Positions 38,671 to 47,552 of a DNA stretch of 64,000 nt are shown in pieces. The notes under the pieces are model-generated. The model was not told the DNA's origin, made no database searches, and was given only the letters and a program-made list of their open reading frames with translations. Origin of the DNA: Rhodobacteraceae bacterium F11138 (lineage in GTDB: Bacteria; Pseudomonadota; Alphaproteobacteria; Rhodobacterales; Rhodobacteraceae); assembly GCA_016521575.1 (NCBI GenBank), contig JAEKDP010000003.1, forward strand, positions 296,465-360,464. The letters are read 5' to 3'. The position numbers and the translations under genes are program-made. Each line of letters starts with the position of its first letter. Position 1 is the first letter of the stretch.

Positions 38671-39812
38671 TGACAGAGGCTCCGCGTCGGACGGTTCTTA
38701 TCGTTGACGACGACATCGATTTTTCCGAAAGCCTGAGCCGACTACTGGCGCTTGAGAACTATGATGTCCTGCGTGCTGACAGTATGGCCAGCGCCGTGCA
38801 GGCGGTCAGCGGGCATGACATGGCGGTTGCTTTGGTCGATATACGGCTGGGCTCGGGCAATGAGGGGCTCGATATTCTGCGCGAACTCCGCCGGATCAAT
38901 CCCGATCTGATGTGCCTGATGATCACCGCTTATGCCTCGATGGACACCGCAATTCAGGCGTTGCAGGCCGGGGCCTATGATTATCTGTCCAAACCGTTTC
39001 ACAGCGAAGACATGCTTTCGACGCTGGATCGCTGTTTTGAGCGGATACAGTTGCTGAATGCACAAAAGCTGAACGAGGTGCGGATGCGCCAAAAGCAGCA
39101 GATGGAGGCCATCGGGCAGCTGACAAGCGGGATCGCCCATGACTTCAACAATATACTGGCGGTTCTGCTTAGCAATCTGCGCCTGTTGGAGGAGCGCATG
39201 GGCACGGCGTATCCCCAGTTTTCGGAACTGGTCGGCGAAGCCGTCACCGCGACGCTGACCGGAAGCGAACTGACATCTCGACTGATGAACTTCGGGGCGC
39301 GCCCGGACGACCAGGAGCAGGTGATCGATCTGGGTGAAATACTGCCTGATTTTCTGGTGATGCTGCAGCGGACTCTTGGCAAGCAATGGGATGCCCGCCT
39401 GGACATGCCGACGCAGATCGACTCTTTCGTGGGATCGCGCGGCTTGCTTGAAACCAGCTTGTTGAATCTGGCGTTGAACGCGCGGGATGCGATGCAAGAG
39501 GGGGGCACGGTGACGATCAAGGCACGAAATCATCATGTCGGCCTGGCATCCGGCGACAGGGGTAAACATGAAATCCGAGGCAGGTTTGTCGCGATTTCAG
39601 TTGCGGATACCGGCGCGGGAATGTCGGATCAGGTGCGCGCGCGTGCGCTTGAACCGCTGTTCACAACCAAGAAGCGTGGCGATGGAAACGGGCTTGGATT
39701 GACCATGGTGGACAATTTTGCGCGTACCCATGGCGGCTGGATCGGGATCGAAAGCACACCGGGGCAGGGGACGGTCATGACGCTGTTCCTGCCGGGCAGG
39801 CTTCAGGCTTGA
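38670..39812 (+). CDS. Receiver-histidine kinase hybrid protein
   Basis: A 380-residue cytoplasmic protein with reversed hybrid order. An N-terminal receiver has phospho-acceptor Asp57 (VDIRLG) and Lys108 in SKPF. A histidine kinase follows, with His157 in SGIAHDFNN, an NARDAMQEGG N-box, DTGAGM and GDGNGLGLTMV. There is no DNA-binding domain. The logical reading is that it receives phosphate from the permease-kinase and then acts as a second kinase. Its stop overlaps the convergent response regulator by 10 nt. Confidence 0.85.
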   Translation: MTEAPRRTVLIVDDDIDFSESLSRLLALENYDVLRADSMASAVQAVSGHDMAVALVDIRLGSGNEGLDILRELRRINPDLMCLMITAYASMDTAIQALQAGAYDYLSKPFHSEDMLSTLDRCFERIQLLNAQKLNEVRMRQKQQMEAIGQLTSGIAHDFNNILAVLLSNLRLLEERMGTAYPQFSELVGEAVTATLTGSELTSRLMNFGARPDDQEQVIDLGEILPDFLVMLQRTLGKQWDARLDMPTQIDSFVGSRGLLETSLLNLALNARDAMQEGGTVTIKARNHHVGLASGDRGKHEIRGRFVAISVADTGAGMSDQVRARALEPLFTTKKRGDGNGLGLTMVDNFARTHGGWIGIESTPGQGTVMTLFLPGRLQA

Positions 39813-40537
39813 CCCGAAGGGGCGAACATATAGCCAATTCCGCGCACCGTCTTGATCAGTTGCGCATCGCTGGCCCCGTCGTTCAGTTTGCGGCGGATTT
39901 TGCCGATCAACACGTCCACGCTGCGATCATAGGGTGACCAGGATCGGCCCGCGACGATGTCCAGGATCTGTTCCCGCGTCAAAACCCGTCCGCGGCGTTG
40001 CACGAGCGCGCGCAGGACATCGAATTCGCGGCTGGTCAGCCGTGTCCGTTCCCCCGTCGGCGCGAGCAGGTGATACTGTTCAAGATCGAGTTTCCAACCT
40101 GCAAAGCTGAGCAGCACGTCATGTTGTTCCTGAGAGGACCCCAGATCGATGCGCCCTGAATAGCGCCGCATCACGGTACGCATTCTGGCCAGCAATTCGC
40201 GCGGTTCAAATGGTTTGGTTACATAGTCATCCGCGCCAAGTTCCAGACAAACGACCTTGTCGATCGTCGTGTTCTTTCCCGACAGAATGATCAACGGGTA
40301 ATCATATTGAACGCGCAACCGCCGCGCCAGTGTCACGCCGTCCTCGCCCTGGGGGAAGCTCAGATCGAGCAGGATCAGGCTGAAGGCGCTGTCCGCCAGC
40401 GCGCGCCGCATCTTGCGCCCTTCATGTGCCGTTTTCACGACGAACCCTTCATCCCCCAGAAACCGTTTGAGAAAGGTACAGATACCGCGGTCGTCATCCA
40501 CGACCAGAACCCTGTTCGAGTGCTGTTTTCCCACCAT
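39803..40537 (-). CDS. OmpR/PhoB-family response regulator
   Basis: A 244-residue regulator with a receiver (Asp58 in LLDLSFPQGEDG, KPFEPRELLARM) and a winged-helix DNA-binding domain (LTSREFDVLRALVQRRGRVLTREQIL, then SVDVLIGKIRRKL and TVRGIGYMF). It is convergent with the hybrid kinase and divergent from fmdA, with about 340 bp between. It is the likely output of the two kinases and the likely activator or repressor of formamidase. OmpR-type proteins bind tandem direct repeats; one such repeat lies upstream of fmdA. Confidence 0.93.
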   Translation of the reverse strand: MVGKQHSNRVLVVDDDRGICTFLKRFLGDEGFVVKTAHEGRKMRRALADSAFSLILLDLSFPQGEDGVTLARRLRVQYDYPLIILSGKNTTIDKVVCLELGADDYVTKPFEPRELLARMRTVMRRYSGRIDLGSSQEQHDVLLSFAGWKLDLEQYHLLAPTGERTRLTSREFDVLRALVQRRGRVLTREQILDIVAGRSWSPYDRSVDVLIGKIRRKLNDGASDAQLIKTVRGIGYMFAPSGQA

Positions 40538-40880
40538 GCGACAAAGCTATCCCAATTCCCTTCGCCAAGTCGACTGAGAAGACACTGCAATTGGCGGCAC
40601 AGGCTGCATGACAACCGGCGGCCGTCAGAGCCCGGTGGTCGGATGCGTCAGGTAAACCATTGCGAACCAAAGAGACCTGATCTGTTGCGAAGCCGCGGAC
40701 CGGGTGGTTTGGCCCGTCACCGGTTACAAAAGTTTACAAAGTCAAGGCTTCGGAACACAGTGCGATTACACAAGGTTGCTAGAAAATTCTCCTATCCGTG
40801 CCGTCATATGCAGATCGCACCGGATCAGTAACCACGGGGTGCAATTTTGCTGCCCCGCCGCACTCAGGGAGATGAGCGAC
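40538..40880. promoter_or_regulatory. Shared regulatory region between response regulator and fmdA
   Basis: Intergenic region of about 340 bases, divergent. TTACAAA occurs at 40724-40730 and 40734-40740, exactly one helical turn (10 bp) apart. A looser TTACACA is at 40766-40772, 32 bp further. This tandem pattern is typical of OmpR-type operators. AGGGAG precedes the fmdA ATG at 40881. No convincing -35/-10 pair was found. Confidence 0.6.
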
Positions 40881-42107
40881 ATGCCAAGAACAGTATTTGA
40901 AGTAGACCTCAACAAGGCACCGGAAGATCACGACATCAAAACCCACAATCGCTGGCATCCGGACATTCCTTTTGTCGAGATGCTGAAGCCGAACGAAACG
41001 GTGCGTGTGGAGTGTCATGACTGGACCGGCGGGCAGATCGGCAACAACGACAGCGCCAATGACATCCGCGACGTGGACCTGACGCGGGTGCACTATCTGA
41101 GCGGCCCGTTCGGTGTCGAAGGCGCAGAGCCGGGCGATCTTCTGGTGGTGAACATTCTGGACCTGGGTGCCAAGCAGGATTCCGAATGGGGTTTCAACGG
41201 CCTGTTCGCCAAGGAGAACGGAGGCGGCTTTCTGACGGAACATTACCCCAACGCCAGCAAATCCTGCTGGGATTTCGAAGGTATCTATACCACGTCGCGC
41301 CATATTCCCGGCGTGCGGTATCCGGGGATCATTCACCCCGGTCTGATCGGCTGCTTGCCGGACCGCAAGCTTCTGGACGAAGCCAACCGGCGCGAAACGG
41401 AACTGGTCTCCACCGACCCGGATCGGGTTCCACCGCTGGCCGCGCTGCCCTATTCGGATACTGCGCTTATGGGTCAGATGAGTGGCGACGCCGCCAGTGC
41501 GGCGGCCGCCGAAGCATGGCGCACGGTGCCCCCGCGCGAACATGGCGGAAATTGCGACATCAAGAACCTTTCGCGCGGGTCGAAAGTCTATTTCCCGGTC
41601 TATGTCAAAGGTGCCGGGCTTTCGATGGGTGACATCCATTTCTCGCAGGGCGATGGTGAAATCACTTTCTGCGGCGCCATCGAAATGGCCGGCTGGATCG
41701 ACATCAGTGTCGATGTGATCAAGGGCGGCATGGCCAAGTACAATGTCATCAACCCGATCTTCAAACCCAGCCCGATCGACCCGCATTTTGACGATTACCT
41801 GATCTTCGAAGGTATCTCGGTCGATGAACACACCGGCGAACAGTATTATCTGGACGCCCATGTCGCCTATCGCCGGGCCTGTCTCAATGCCATCGAGTAT
41901 CTGAAGAAATTCGGCTATTCGGGCGAGCAGGCCTATATGATCCTGGGCACGGCCCCAGTCGAAGGGCGCATTGCCGGTATTGTCGATATTCCAAACGTCT
42001 GCGCCACGTTGGCAATTCCGACGGCGATATTCGATTTCGATATCAACCCGGATTCGACCGGACCGACCAAGCAGGTTTCCGGCGCCGACGTGGCCAAGAC
42101 CAGCTAG
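40881..42107 (+). CDS. fmdA: Formamidase
   Basis: Hydrolyses formamide to formate and ammonia. The 408-residue protein is normal length for the acetamidase/formamidase family and shows VECHDWTGGQIGNNDSAND, GPFGVEGAEPGDLLVV, the GLIGCLPD loop, GDIHFSQGDGEITFCGAIEM and the C-terminal DIPNVCATLAIP. The start MPRTVFEVDLNK at 40881 suits the family. It is followed by an amide/urea channel and FmdB, as in classical fmd clusters. Acetamide or other short amides remain possible substrates. Confidence 0.93.
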   Translation: MPRTVFEVDLNKAPEDHDIKTHNRWHPDIPFVEMLKPNETVRVECHDWTGGQIGNNDSANDIRDVDLTRVHYLSGPFGVEGAEPGDLLVVNILDLGAKQDSEWGFNGLFAKENGGGFLTEHYPNASKSCWDFEGIYTTSRHIPGVRYPGIIHPGLIGCLPDRKLLDEANRRETELVSTDPDRVPPLAALPYSDTALMGQMSGDAASAAAAEAWRTVPPREHGGNCDIKNLSRGSKVYFPVYVKGAGLSMGDIHFSQGDGEITFCGAIEMAGWIDISVDVIKGGMAKYNVINPIFKPSPIDPHFDDYLIFEGISVDEHTGEQYYLDAHVAYRRACLNAIEYLKKFGYSGEQAYMILGTAPVEGRIAGIVDIPNVCATLAIPTAIFDFDINPDSTGPTKQVSGADVAKTS

Positions 42108-42179
42108 CGCGTTCAATCCCCATACAACATGCGGTCGGGCTGTCGCCCGGCCGTTTAACCAACAAGGGAAGAGCGGAAA

Positions 42180-42689
42180 ATGCTTGGATTTCTATTACTG
42201 TATGTAGGAGTTGTTCTGGTCCTGAATGGCCTCTGGCTGGCGGATAAAATCGAAGATCGTGAAATCGTTGTCATCAACGTGGTATCGGGTGGCGCGGCGC
42301 TGCTGGTGGCGCTGGTGTCAGTGTTCGGCAGTCAGGCCGATGCGGGTTCGATCCGCGCCGGTTCGCTGACCTTGCTGTTCGCGACAACCTATTTCTGGGT
42401 CGCCTACAACCGGCTTGTCGCCGTGGACGGACGGGGCTTGGGCTGGTTCAGCCTGTTTGTTTCGATCACGGTCGTGCCCGTTGCGCTCAAGGCTATGGCA
42501 ACCGCGCAAACGCCGCTGGACATCTGGATGGGCGTGAACTGGGCGCTGTGGGCGGTTCTCTGGTTCATGTATTTTCTTCTGCTGGCCATGCAGCGACCAA
42601 TCCTGAAAGCGACCGCCGGGATGACCCTGTTGACCGGGATCGTGACGGGCTGGCTGCCGGGTTTTCTGATCCTGGACGGCCTGCTGTGA
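42180..42689 (+). CDS. AmiS/UreI-family amide/urea channel
   Basis: A 169-residue membrane protein with six helices of the AmiS/UreI family. It starts MLGFLLLYVGVVLVLNGLWLAD and has the TLLFATTYFWVAYNRL and MGVNWALWAVLWFMYF segments. Members are channels for urea (UreI) or short aliphatic amides (AmiS). Next to formamidase it probably lets formamide enter. AAGGGAAGAG precedes the start. Confidence 0.91.
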   Translation: MLGFLLLYVGVVLVLNGLWLADKIEDREIVVINVVSGGAALLVALVSVFGSQADAGSIRAGSLTLLFATTYFWVAYNRLVAVDGRGLGWFSLFVSITVVPVALKAMATAQTPLDIWMGVNWALWAVLWFMYFLLLAMQRPILKATAGMTLLTGIVTGWLPGFLILDGLL

Positions 42690-42749
42690 TGCGGGCAACG
42701 CGCGGCGGCGCCGGGCAACAAAATTTAAAAGCGGGAAGGTAAGATCAAG

Positions 42750-43052
42750 ATGCCGATCTATACATATACATGCAACGACTGTGGAACTTTCGATACCTGG
42801 AACACCATCGGAGAGGCGTCCAACGAGATAAACTGCCCGGTCTGTACCAAACCCAGTCCACGTCAGGTGGCGTTGCCGGGGCTCAATCTGATGAACTCGA
42901 CCCTGCGTGGCTACATGTCGCGTTCGGAGAAAAGTGGAAGCGAGCCGCGCGTGGTCAACAAGAAACACCTGGCGGGCTGCGGTTGTCCAATGTGCAAGAT
43001 CGGAAAGCCCAAGGAACGGCCGACGCGGTACAAGTGGATGATCGGGCACTGA
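42750..43052 (+). CDS. fmdB: FmdB-family zinc-ribbon protein
   Basis: A 100-residue protein with the FmdB zinc ribbon MPIYTYTCNDCG (Cys8, Cys11, Cys29, Cys32), plus a second Cys group in GCGCPMCK (Cys77, Cys79, Cys82). FmdB is a putative regulator of formamidase expression in methylotrophs. The extra cluster makes it longer than the minimal family. It is the last gene of the fmd set. No obvious terminator with a T-run follows. Confidence 0.86.
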   Translation: MPIYTYTCNDCGTFDTWNTIGEASNEINCPVCTKPSPRQVALPGLNLMNSTLRGYMSRSEKSGSEPRVVNKKHLAGCGCPMCKIGKPKERPTRYKWMIGH

Positions 43053-43139
43053 ATTTACTGCCTTTGGCGGACGGTCCCGGCGCTGCAGGCGACGGGGCGT
43101 TCCCAAGGCCCTAGCGGTCCGATCCATCCGGGGGATTTC

Positions 43140-43212
43140 GTGCAAGCCTTCTGGATCGAGGTTTGCACGAATGCACGCAGCTTGTGGCGTGATCCGCCGG
43201 GTTCTCCACAAG
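43140..43212. repeat. Two inverted repeats between fmdB and mcd
   Basis: GTGCAAGCC / GGTTTGCAC (43140-43148, 43160-43168, one G-U pair) and CTTGTGG / CCACAAG (43181-43187, 43206-43212), in the convergent gap between fmdB and mcd. They may act as terminators without T-runs. The rest of 43053-43289 shows nothing. Confidence 0.35.
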
Positions 43213-43289
43213 GCCACGGGCACAAAGGCCGGCCACCCTGCGGCAGGTGCGCCATAGCGGTGCCGTTGTGCCCCGGCCGTGTGGTCTGA

Positions 43290-44987
43290 TCAGCCCAGAA
43301 GCCGGCGCGCGATGACCTGGGCCTGAATTTCGGCGGCCCCTTCGAAAATGTTCAGGATGCGGGCGTCGCACAGCAGGCGGCTGATCTTGTATTCCATCGC
43401 AAACCCGTTGCCGCCGTGGATCTGCAACCCGTTGTCCGCCGCCGCCCAGGCGACCCGGGCCCCCAGCAGTTTGGCCATGCCAGCTTCAAGATCGCAGCGG
43501 TGGCCGTGATCCTTTTCCCACGCACTGAAATAGGTCAGCTGACGGGCGACCATGATCTCTACGGCCATCATTGCCAACTTGCCCGAGACGCGCGGAAAGT
43601 CGATCAGCGATTTTCCGAACTGTTTGCGGTCGATGGCATATTGCATTGCGATGTCCAGCGCCGATTGCGCCACGCCAACAGCACGGGCCGCGGTCTGGAT
43701 GCGCGCGGATTCAAAGGTTTCCATCAACTGCTTGAACCCTTTGCCTTCCTCGCCGCCCAGCAGGTTTTCGCCCTTGACCTGAAACCCGTCAAAGCCCAGT
43801 TCGTATTCTTTCATGCCGCGATAGCCGAGCACTTCGATTTCACCGCCGGTCATGCCCGGTGTCGGAAACGGATCGTCGTCGCTTCCGGGCGTTTTTTCCG
43901 CCAGGAACATGGACAGGCCGCGGTGATCGGTGCTTTCGGGATCGGTGCGCGCGAGCAAGGTCATCACATGGGTGCGCGCTGCGTGCGTGATCCATGTCTT
44001 GTTCCCGGTTACGCGATAGTCGTCGCCTTCTTTGGTCGCGCGCGTGCGCAGACTGCCCAGATCGGATCCGGTATTGGGTTCGGTAAAGACCGCCGTTGGC
44101 AGGATTTCGGCGCTGGCGATGCGCGGCAGCCAGTTGGCCTTCTGATCATCGGTCCCGCCGCACAGGATCAGTTCGGCGGCAATTTCCGAGCGCGTGCCCA
44201 GCGATCCCACCCCGATATAGCCCCGAGACAGTTCTTCGGACACAACCACCATCGAGGCCTTGGACAGGCCGAAGCCGCCGAATTCTTCGGGGATGGTCAG
44301 GCCGAACACGCCCATTTCGGCGAGTTCCTCGATGATTTCCATCGGGATCAGTTCATCCCTGAGGTGCCAATCATGGGCGTTGGGTTCGACCTTTTCCACG
44401 GCGAAACGGCGGAACTGTTCGCGGATCATTTCCAGTTCTTCGTCCAGCCCGGTTGCGCCAAAGGTGACGTTGGCCGCCTGCTCCTGCATCAATTCGACCA
44501 ATCGGGTGCGGGCGGCCTGGCTGTTGCCCCGTTGCATCAGGGTCTGGACCTCGTCGCCCTGAAACCCGCTCAGCGTATCCCGGTCCAAACCCATGTCGTG
44601 CAGACGTATGAATTCCCCCTGGTTCATCGGAATTCCGCCTGCGATCTGATGCAGGTACTCCCCAAAGGCGATTTGATGGATGAGCTGTTCGATTTCGCCG
44701 AACTTGCCGTCCCTGGTCAAACCTTCGGCCCAGGCCTGCATTTGTTGCAGGCTTTGCGCATAGGTCGCCAGCCAGGCCAGACCGTGCGCGGCAGTCTGAT
44801 GTTCCTCGATCAGCTTGCCCGATACCTGTCCGTCTTCGCTGACACGGGCGCGCACCGCTGCGCGCGCGGTTTCCAGCAGCGCCTGAACCGGGGCCACCGC
44901 CGCATTGGTCAGAGCCAGAAGGCCGGGCAAAATCGCCGGGGTCGGGGTTCCGGTTGTCATCTGTGGGTCCTGTCCGTCATGGGCCAT
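43290..44987 (-). CDS. mcd: (2S)-methylsuccinyl-CoA dehydrogenase
   Basis: An acyl-CoA dehydrogenase of 565 residues that oxidises methylsuccinyl-CoA to mesaconyl-CoA in the ethylmalonyl-CoA pathway. A helical N-terminal extension of about 170 residues (QTAAHGLAWLATYAQSLQQM, then KFGEIEQLIHQIAFGEYL) is the hallmark of Mcd. A standard dehydrogenase domain follows: TEPNTGSDL, NKTWITHAARTHV, the GKGFKQLM substrate loop, RKQFG, and QIHGGNGFAMEY near the end. Electrons go to ETF. The start may be 44987 or the ATG at 44960. Its distance from mcl2/mch is about 8 kb. Confidence 0.88.
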   Translation of the reverse strand: MAHDGQDPQMTTGTPTPAILPGLLALTNAAVAPVQALLETARAAVRARVSEDGQVSGKLIEEHQTAAHGLAWLATYAQSLQQMQAWAEGLTRDGKFGEIEQLIHQIAFGEYLHQIAGGIPMNQGEFIRLHDMGLDRDTLSGFQGDEVQTLMQRGNSQAARTRLVELMQEQAANVTFGATGLDEELEMIREQFRRFAVEKVEPNAHDWHLRDELIPMEIIEELAEMGVFGLTIPEEFGGFGLSKASMVVVSEELSRGYIGVGSLGTRSEIAAELILCGGTDDQKANWLPRIASAEILPTAVFTEPNTGSDLGSLRTRATKEGDDYRVTGNKTWITHAARTHVMTLLARTDPESTDHRGLSMFLAEKTPGSDDDPFPTPGMTGGEIEVLGYRGMKEYELGFDGFQVKGENLLGGEEGKGFKQLMETFESARIQTAARAVGVAQSALDIAMQYAIDRKQFGKSLIDFPRVSGKLAMMAVEIMVARQLTYFSAWEKDHGHRCDLEAGMAKLLGARVAWAAADNGLQIHGGNGFAMEYKISRLLCDARILNIFEGAAEIQAQVIARRLLG

Positions 44988-45130
44988 GAATCATATCCTG
45001 TTTTCTCTCGACCGGTCCTACATATTTTGCAGTTGCAGCGCAACAAAAATACCAATTATGAGCGCTGAAAGTTCAATAGTTGCGTCCATTTTTGCGGTGC
45101 AGCGAGCGCAAGCGGTGATATGACTGCGTC

Positions 45131-45898
45131 ATGACTTACTTGTTCGCTTTGTTGTCTCCGACAGAATTCATGCTCGCATTTGTCGTCACTTGTCTGGCCG
45201 GCTTGGTCAAAGGCATGGTCGGCTTTGCCCTGCCGACGATTATTGTATCCGGGTTGGGAATGTTCCTGTCGCCGGAGCTGGCTCTGGCTGGGCTGATCCT
45301 GCCGACGCTGGTGGCCAACGGCATCCAGGCATTGCGGCAGGGTCCGCGCGCGGCGGTCAGTTCGGTGCGGCGTTTTGCGGTTTTCCTGTCGGTCGGTCTG
45401 GTGTTTCTGCTGGCCAGTGCCCAGCTGGTGCGCGTGTTATCTCAATCCGCGATGCTTTTGCTGATTGGCATTCCGGTGGTGTTCTTCACGGTCTGGCAAT
45501 TGGCCGGGTCGGGGTTCACGCTGAAAGCGCCCAGCAGAAAGATCGAGGCCCTGGTCGGGGCGTTCGCCGGTTTTATCGGTGGCTTTTCAGGGATTTGGGG
45601 GCCGCCTACCGTGGCCTATCTGACCGCGCTGAACACCCCCAAGCAGGAACAGATGCGGGTCCAGGGGGTTATCTACAGCCTGGGGGCCGTGGCGCTGACC
45701 GCGGCGCATGTGGGGTCGGGGGTGCTGCGCATGGAGACGCTGCCTTTTTCCGTCGCGCTGGTCGTTCCGGCCATGCTGGGCATGGTGGTCGGAAGCTGGT
45801 TTCAGGACCGCATCGACCAAAAGACCTTTCGGCGTGTGACCTTGTTCGTTCTGCTGTTCGCCGGGCTGAACCTGACACGCCGTGGCTTGATGGGATAA
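45131..45898 (+). CDS. TSUP-family (TauE/SafE) permease
   Basis: A 255-residue membrane protein with two repeats of hydrophobic helices, each opening with the family's GLVKGMVGFALPTI or GAFAGFIGGFSGIWGPP motif. Such permeases move sulfite, sulfoacetate or other small anions outward or inward. The substrate cannot be told. It ends at a bidirectional hairpin shared with the convergent pckA. Confidence 0.85.
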   Translation: MTYLFALLSPTEFMLAFVVTCLAGLVKGMVGFALPTIIVSGLGMFLSPELALAGLILPTLVANGIQALRQGPRAAVSSVRRFAVFLSVGLVFLLASAQLVRVLSQSAMLLLIGIPVVFFTVWQLAGSGFTLKAPSRKIEALVGAFAGFIGGFSGIWGPPTVAYLTALNTPKQEQMRVQGVIYSLGAVALTAAHVGSGVLRMETLPFSVALVVPAMLGMVVGSWFQDRIDQKTFRRVTLFVLLFAGLNLTRRGLMG

Positions 45899-45902
45899 GC
45901 AA

Positions 45903-45929
45903 AAACCCCGAAGCATGGCTCCGGGGTTT
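45903..45929. terminator. Bidirectional terminator between TSUP gene and pckA
   Basis: Stem AAACCCCG / CGGGGTTT (45903-45910, 45922-45929), with AGC/GCT pairing inside. T-runs occur on both strands, longer on the minus side (TTTTT). Confidence 0.85.
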
Positions 45930-45953
45930 CATGGGTTAGGCTGTCGCGCTGGC

Positions 45954-47552
45954 TCAACCGATGGCGGCGGCTTTCACGTCCTCGTCTATGAAGGGTAGAT
46001 ACTGTTCAAAGTTTCCGGCGAACATCTCGACCAGTTTGGCGGCCTGCCGATCATATGCTTCGGGGTCGTCCCAGGTCCGGCGCGGGTCCAGCAGGACCTC
46101 GGCCACGCCGGGCACGCTGACCGGAACGTCGAACCCGAAATTCGGGTCCTTGCGAAATTCCACTTCGCCCAGGGATCCATCCAGAGCCGCCGTCAGCAGG
46201 GCGCGGGTTGCCTTGATCGGCATCCGGCTGCCGGTGCCATATGCACCCCCGGTCCAGCCGGTATTCACCAGCCAGCAGGTTGCGCCGTGCTGGGCGATCT
46301 TCTCGCGCAGCAGGTTGCCGTAGACTTCGGGCCGGCGCGGCATGAACGGTGCCCCGAAACAGGTCGAAAACGTCGGCTGTGCCTCGGTCACGCCGCGTTC
46401 GGTTCCTGCCATCTTCGAGGTAAAGCCCGACAGGAAATGGTACATCGCCTGCGCCGGTGTCAGCCGCGCGATCGGGGGCAGCACGCCGAAGGCATCGCAG
46501 GTCAGCATGATGATGTTCTTGGGCGATCCGCCGACACCGGTTTCCGACGCGTTCGATATATAGTGCAGCGGATAGGCGCAGCGCATGTTCGCGGTCAGGC
46601 TGTCATCCTCGAAATCCAGTTCACGGGTTTCGTCGTCATAGACCATGTTTTCGATCACGGTGCCGAACTGGCTGGTCGTGGCATAGATTTCTGGTTCGGC
46701 TTCGGGGCTCAGATGGATGGTCTTGGCATAGCAGCCGCCTTCGAAGTTGAAGATGCCCCGATCGGACCAGCCATGTTCGTCATCGCCCAGCAGGATGCGG
46801 TCGGGATCGGCCGACAGGGTGGTCTTGCCGGTGCCCGACAGGCCAAAGAAAATGGCCGAGTCGACAGGGTTTCCCGTGGCGTGATTGGCCGAGCAGTGCA
46901 TCGGCATGACACCTTTTTCGGGCAGCAGATAGTTCATCAGCGAGAAGATGGATTTCTTGTTCTCTCCGGCGTATTCGGTGCTGCCGATCAGAATCAGCTT
47001 GCGGTCGAAGTTCATCGCGATCACGGTTTCGCTGCGGCAGCCGTGGCGTTCCGGATCCGCCTTGAAGCTGGGGCAGTTGAGGACGGTGAATTCCGCCTGG
47101 AACGTGTCCAGTTCCTCGCGCTCGGGGCGGCGGAACATGTGGCGGATGAACAGGTTGTGCCAGGCCAGTTCAGTGACCAGACGCACGTCCAGCCTGTGCA
47201 TCGGGTCCGCGCCGACGAACATATCCTGCACAAAATACTCGCGGTCCTTCATATGTGCGATCATGTCGTCATACAGGCGGTCAAACGCATCGGGTTCCAT
47301 GGGGGCGTTGTTGTCCCACCAGATCGTCTCTTCGGTGGTGGCGGACCGCACGACGTGCTTGTCCTTTGGGGAACGACCCGTGAATTTGCCGGTTTCAACC
47401 ATGAATGAACCACCCTGGCCCAACGCGCCTTCGCCCTTGCGCAGGGCGTGTTCGATTATGGCAGGTTCCAGAAGGTTGTAGTGAACATTTTCCACCCCGG
47501 TAATGCCTTGGTCTTCTAGGCGAAAATTCGGGTTTACCCGTCCAACAGTCAT
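45954..47552 (-). CDS. pckA: Phosphoenolpyruvate carboxykinase (ATP)
   Basis: Converts oxaloacetate to PEP for gluconeogenesis from acetate and other C2-C4 carbon. The 532-residue protein has the MHCSAN substrate motif, the P-loop [14 protein letters not shown], the metal-binding DDEHGW and the conserved [11 protein letters not shown]. The start [10 protein letters not shown] at 47552 is standard; the frame stays open upstream. It is divergent from chvI, an arrangement long known in alphaproteobacteria. Confidence 0.95.
   Translation of the reverse strand: MTVGRVNPNFRLEDQGITGVENVHYNLLEPAIIEHALRKGEGALGQGGSFMVETGKFTGRSPKDKHVVRSATTEETIWWDNNAPMEPDAFDRLYDDMIAHMKDREYFVQDMFVGADPMHRLDVRLVTELAWHNLFIRHMFRRPEREELDTFQAEFTVLNCPSFKADPERHGCRSETVIAMNFDRKLILIGSTEYAGENKKSIFSLMNYLLPEKGVMPMHCSANHATGNPVDSAIFFGLSGTGKTTLSADPDRILLGDDEHGWSDRGIFNFEGGCYAKTIHLSPEAEPEIYATTSQFGTVIENMVYDDETRELDFEDDSLTANMRCAYPLHYISNASETGVGGSPKNIIMLTCDAFGVLPPIARLTPAQAMYHFLSGFTSKMAGTERGVTEAQPTFSTCFGAPFMPRRPEVYGNLLREKIAQHGATCWLVNTGWTGGAYGTGSRMPIKATRALLTAALDGSLGEVEFRKDPNFGFDVPVSVPGVAEVLLDPRRTWDDPEAYDRQAAKLVEMFAGNFEQYLPFIDEDVKAAAIG

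Noticed and set aside
44988..45130. AT-richer gap between mcd and the TSUP gene as a possible mobile-element edge
   Set aside because: No inverted terminal repeats, target duplication or transposase; it is simply a divergent promoter region.
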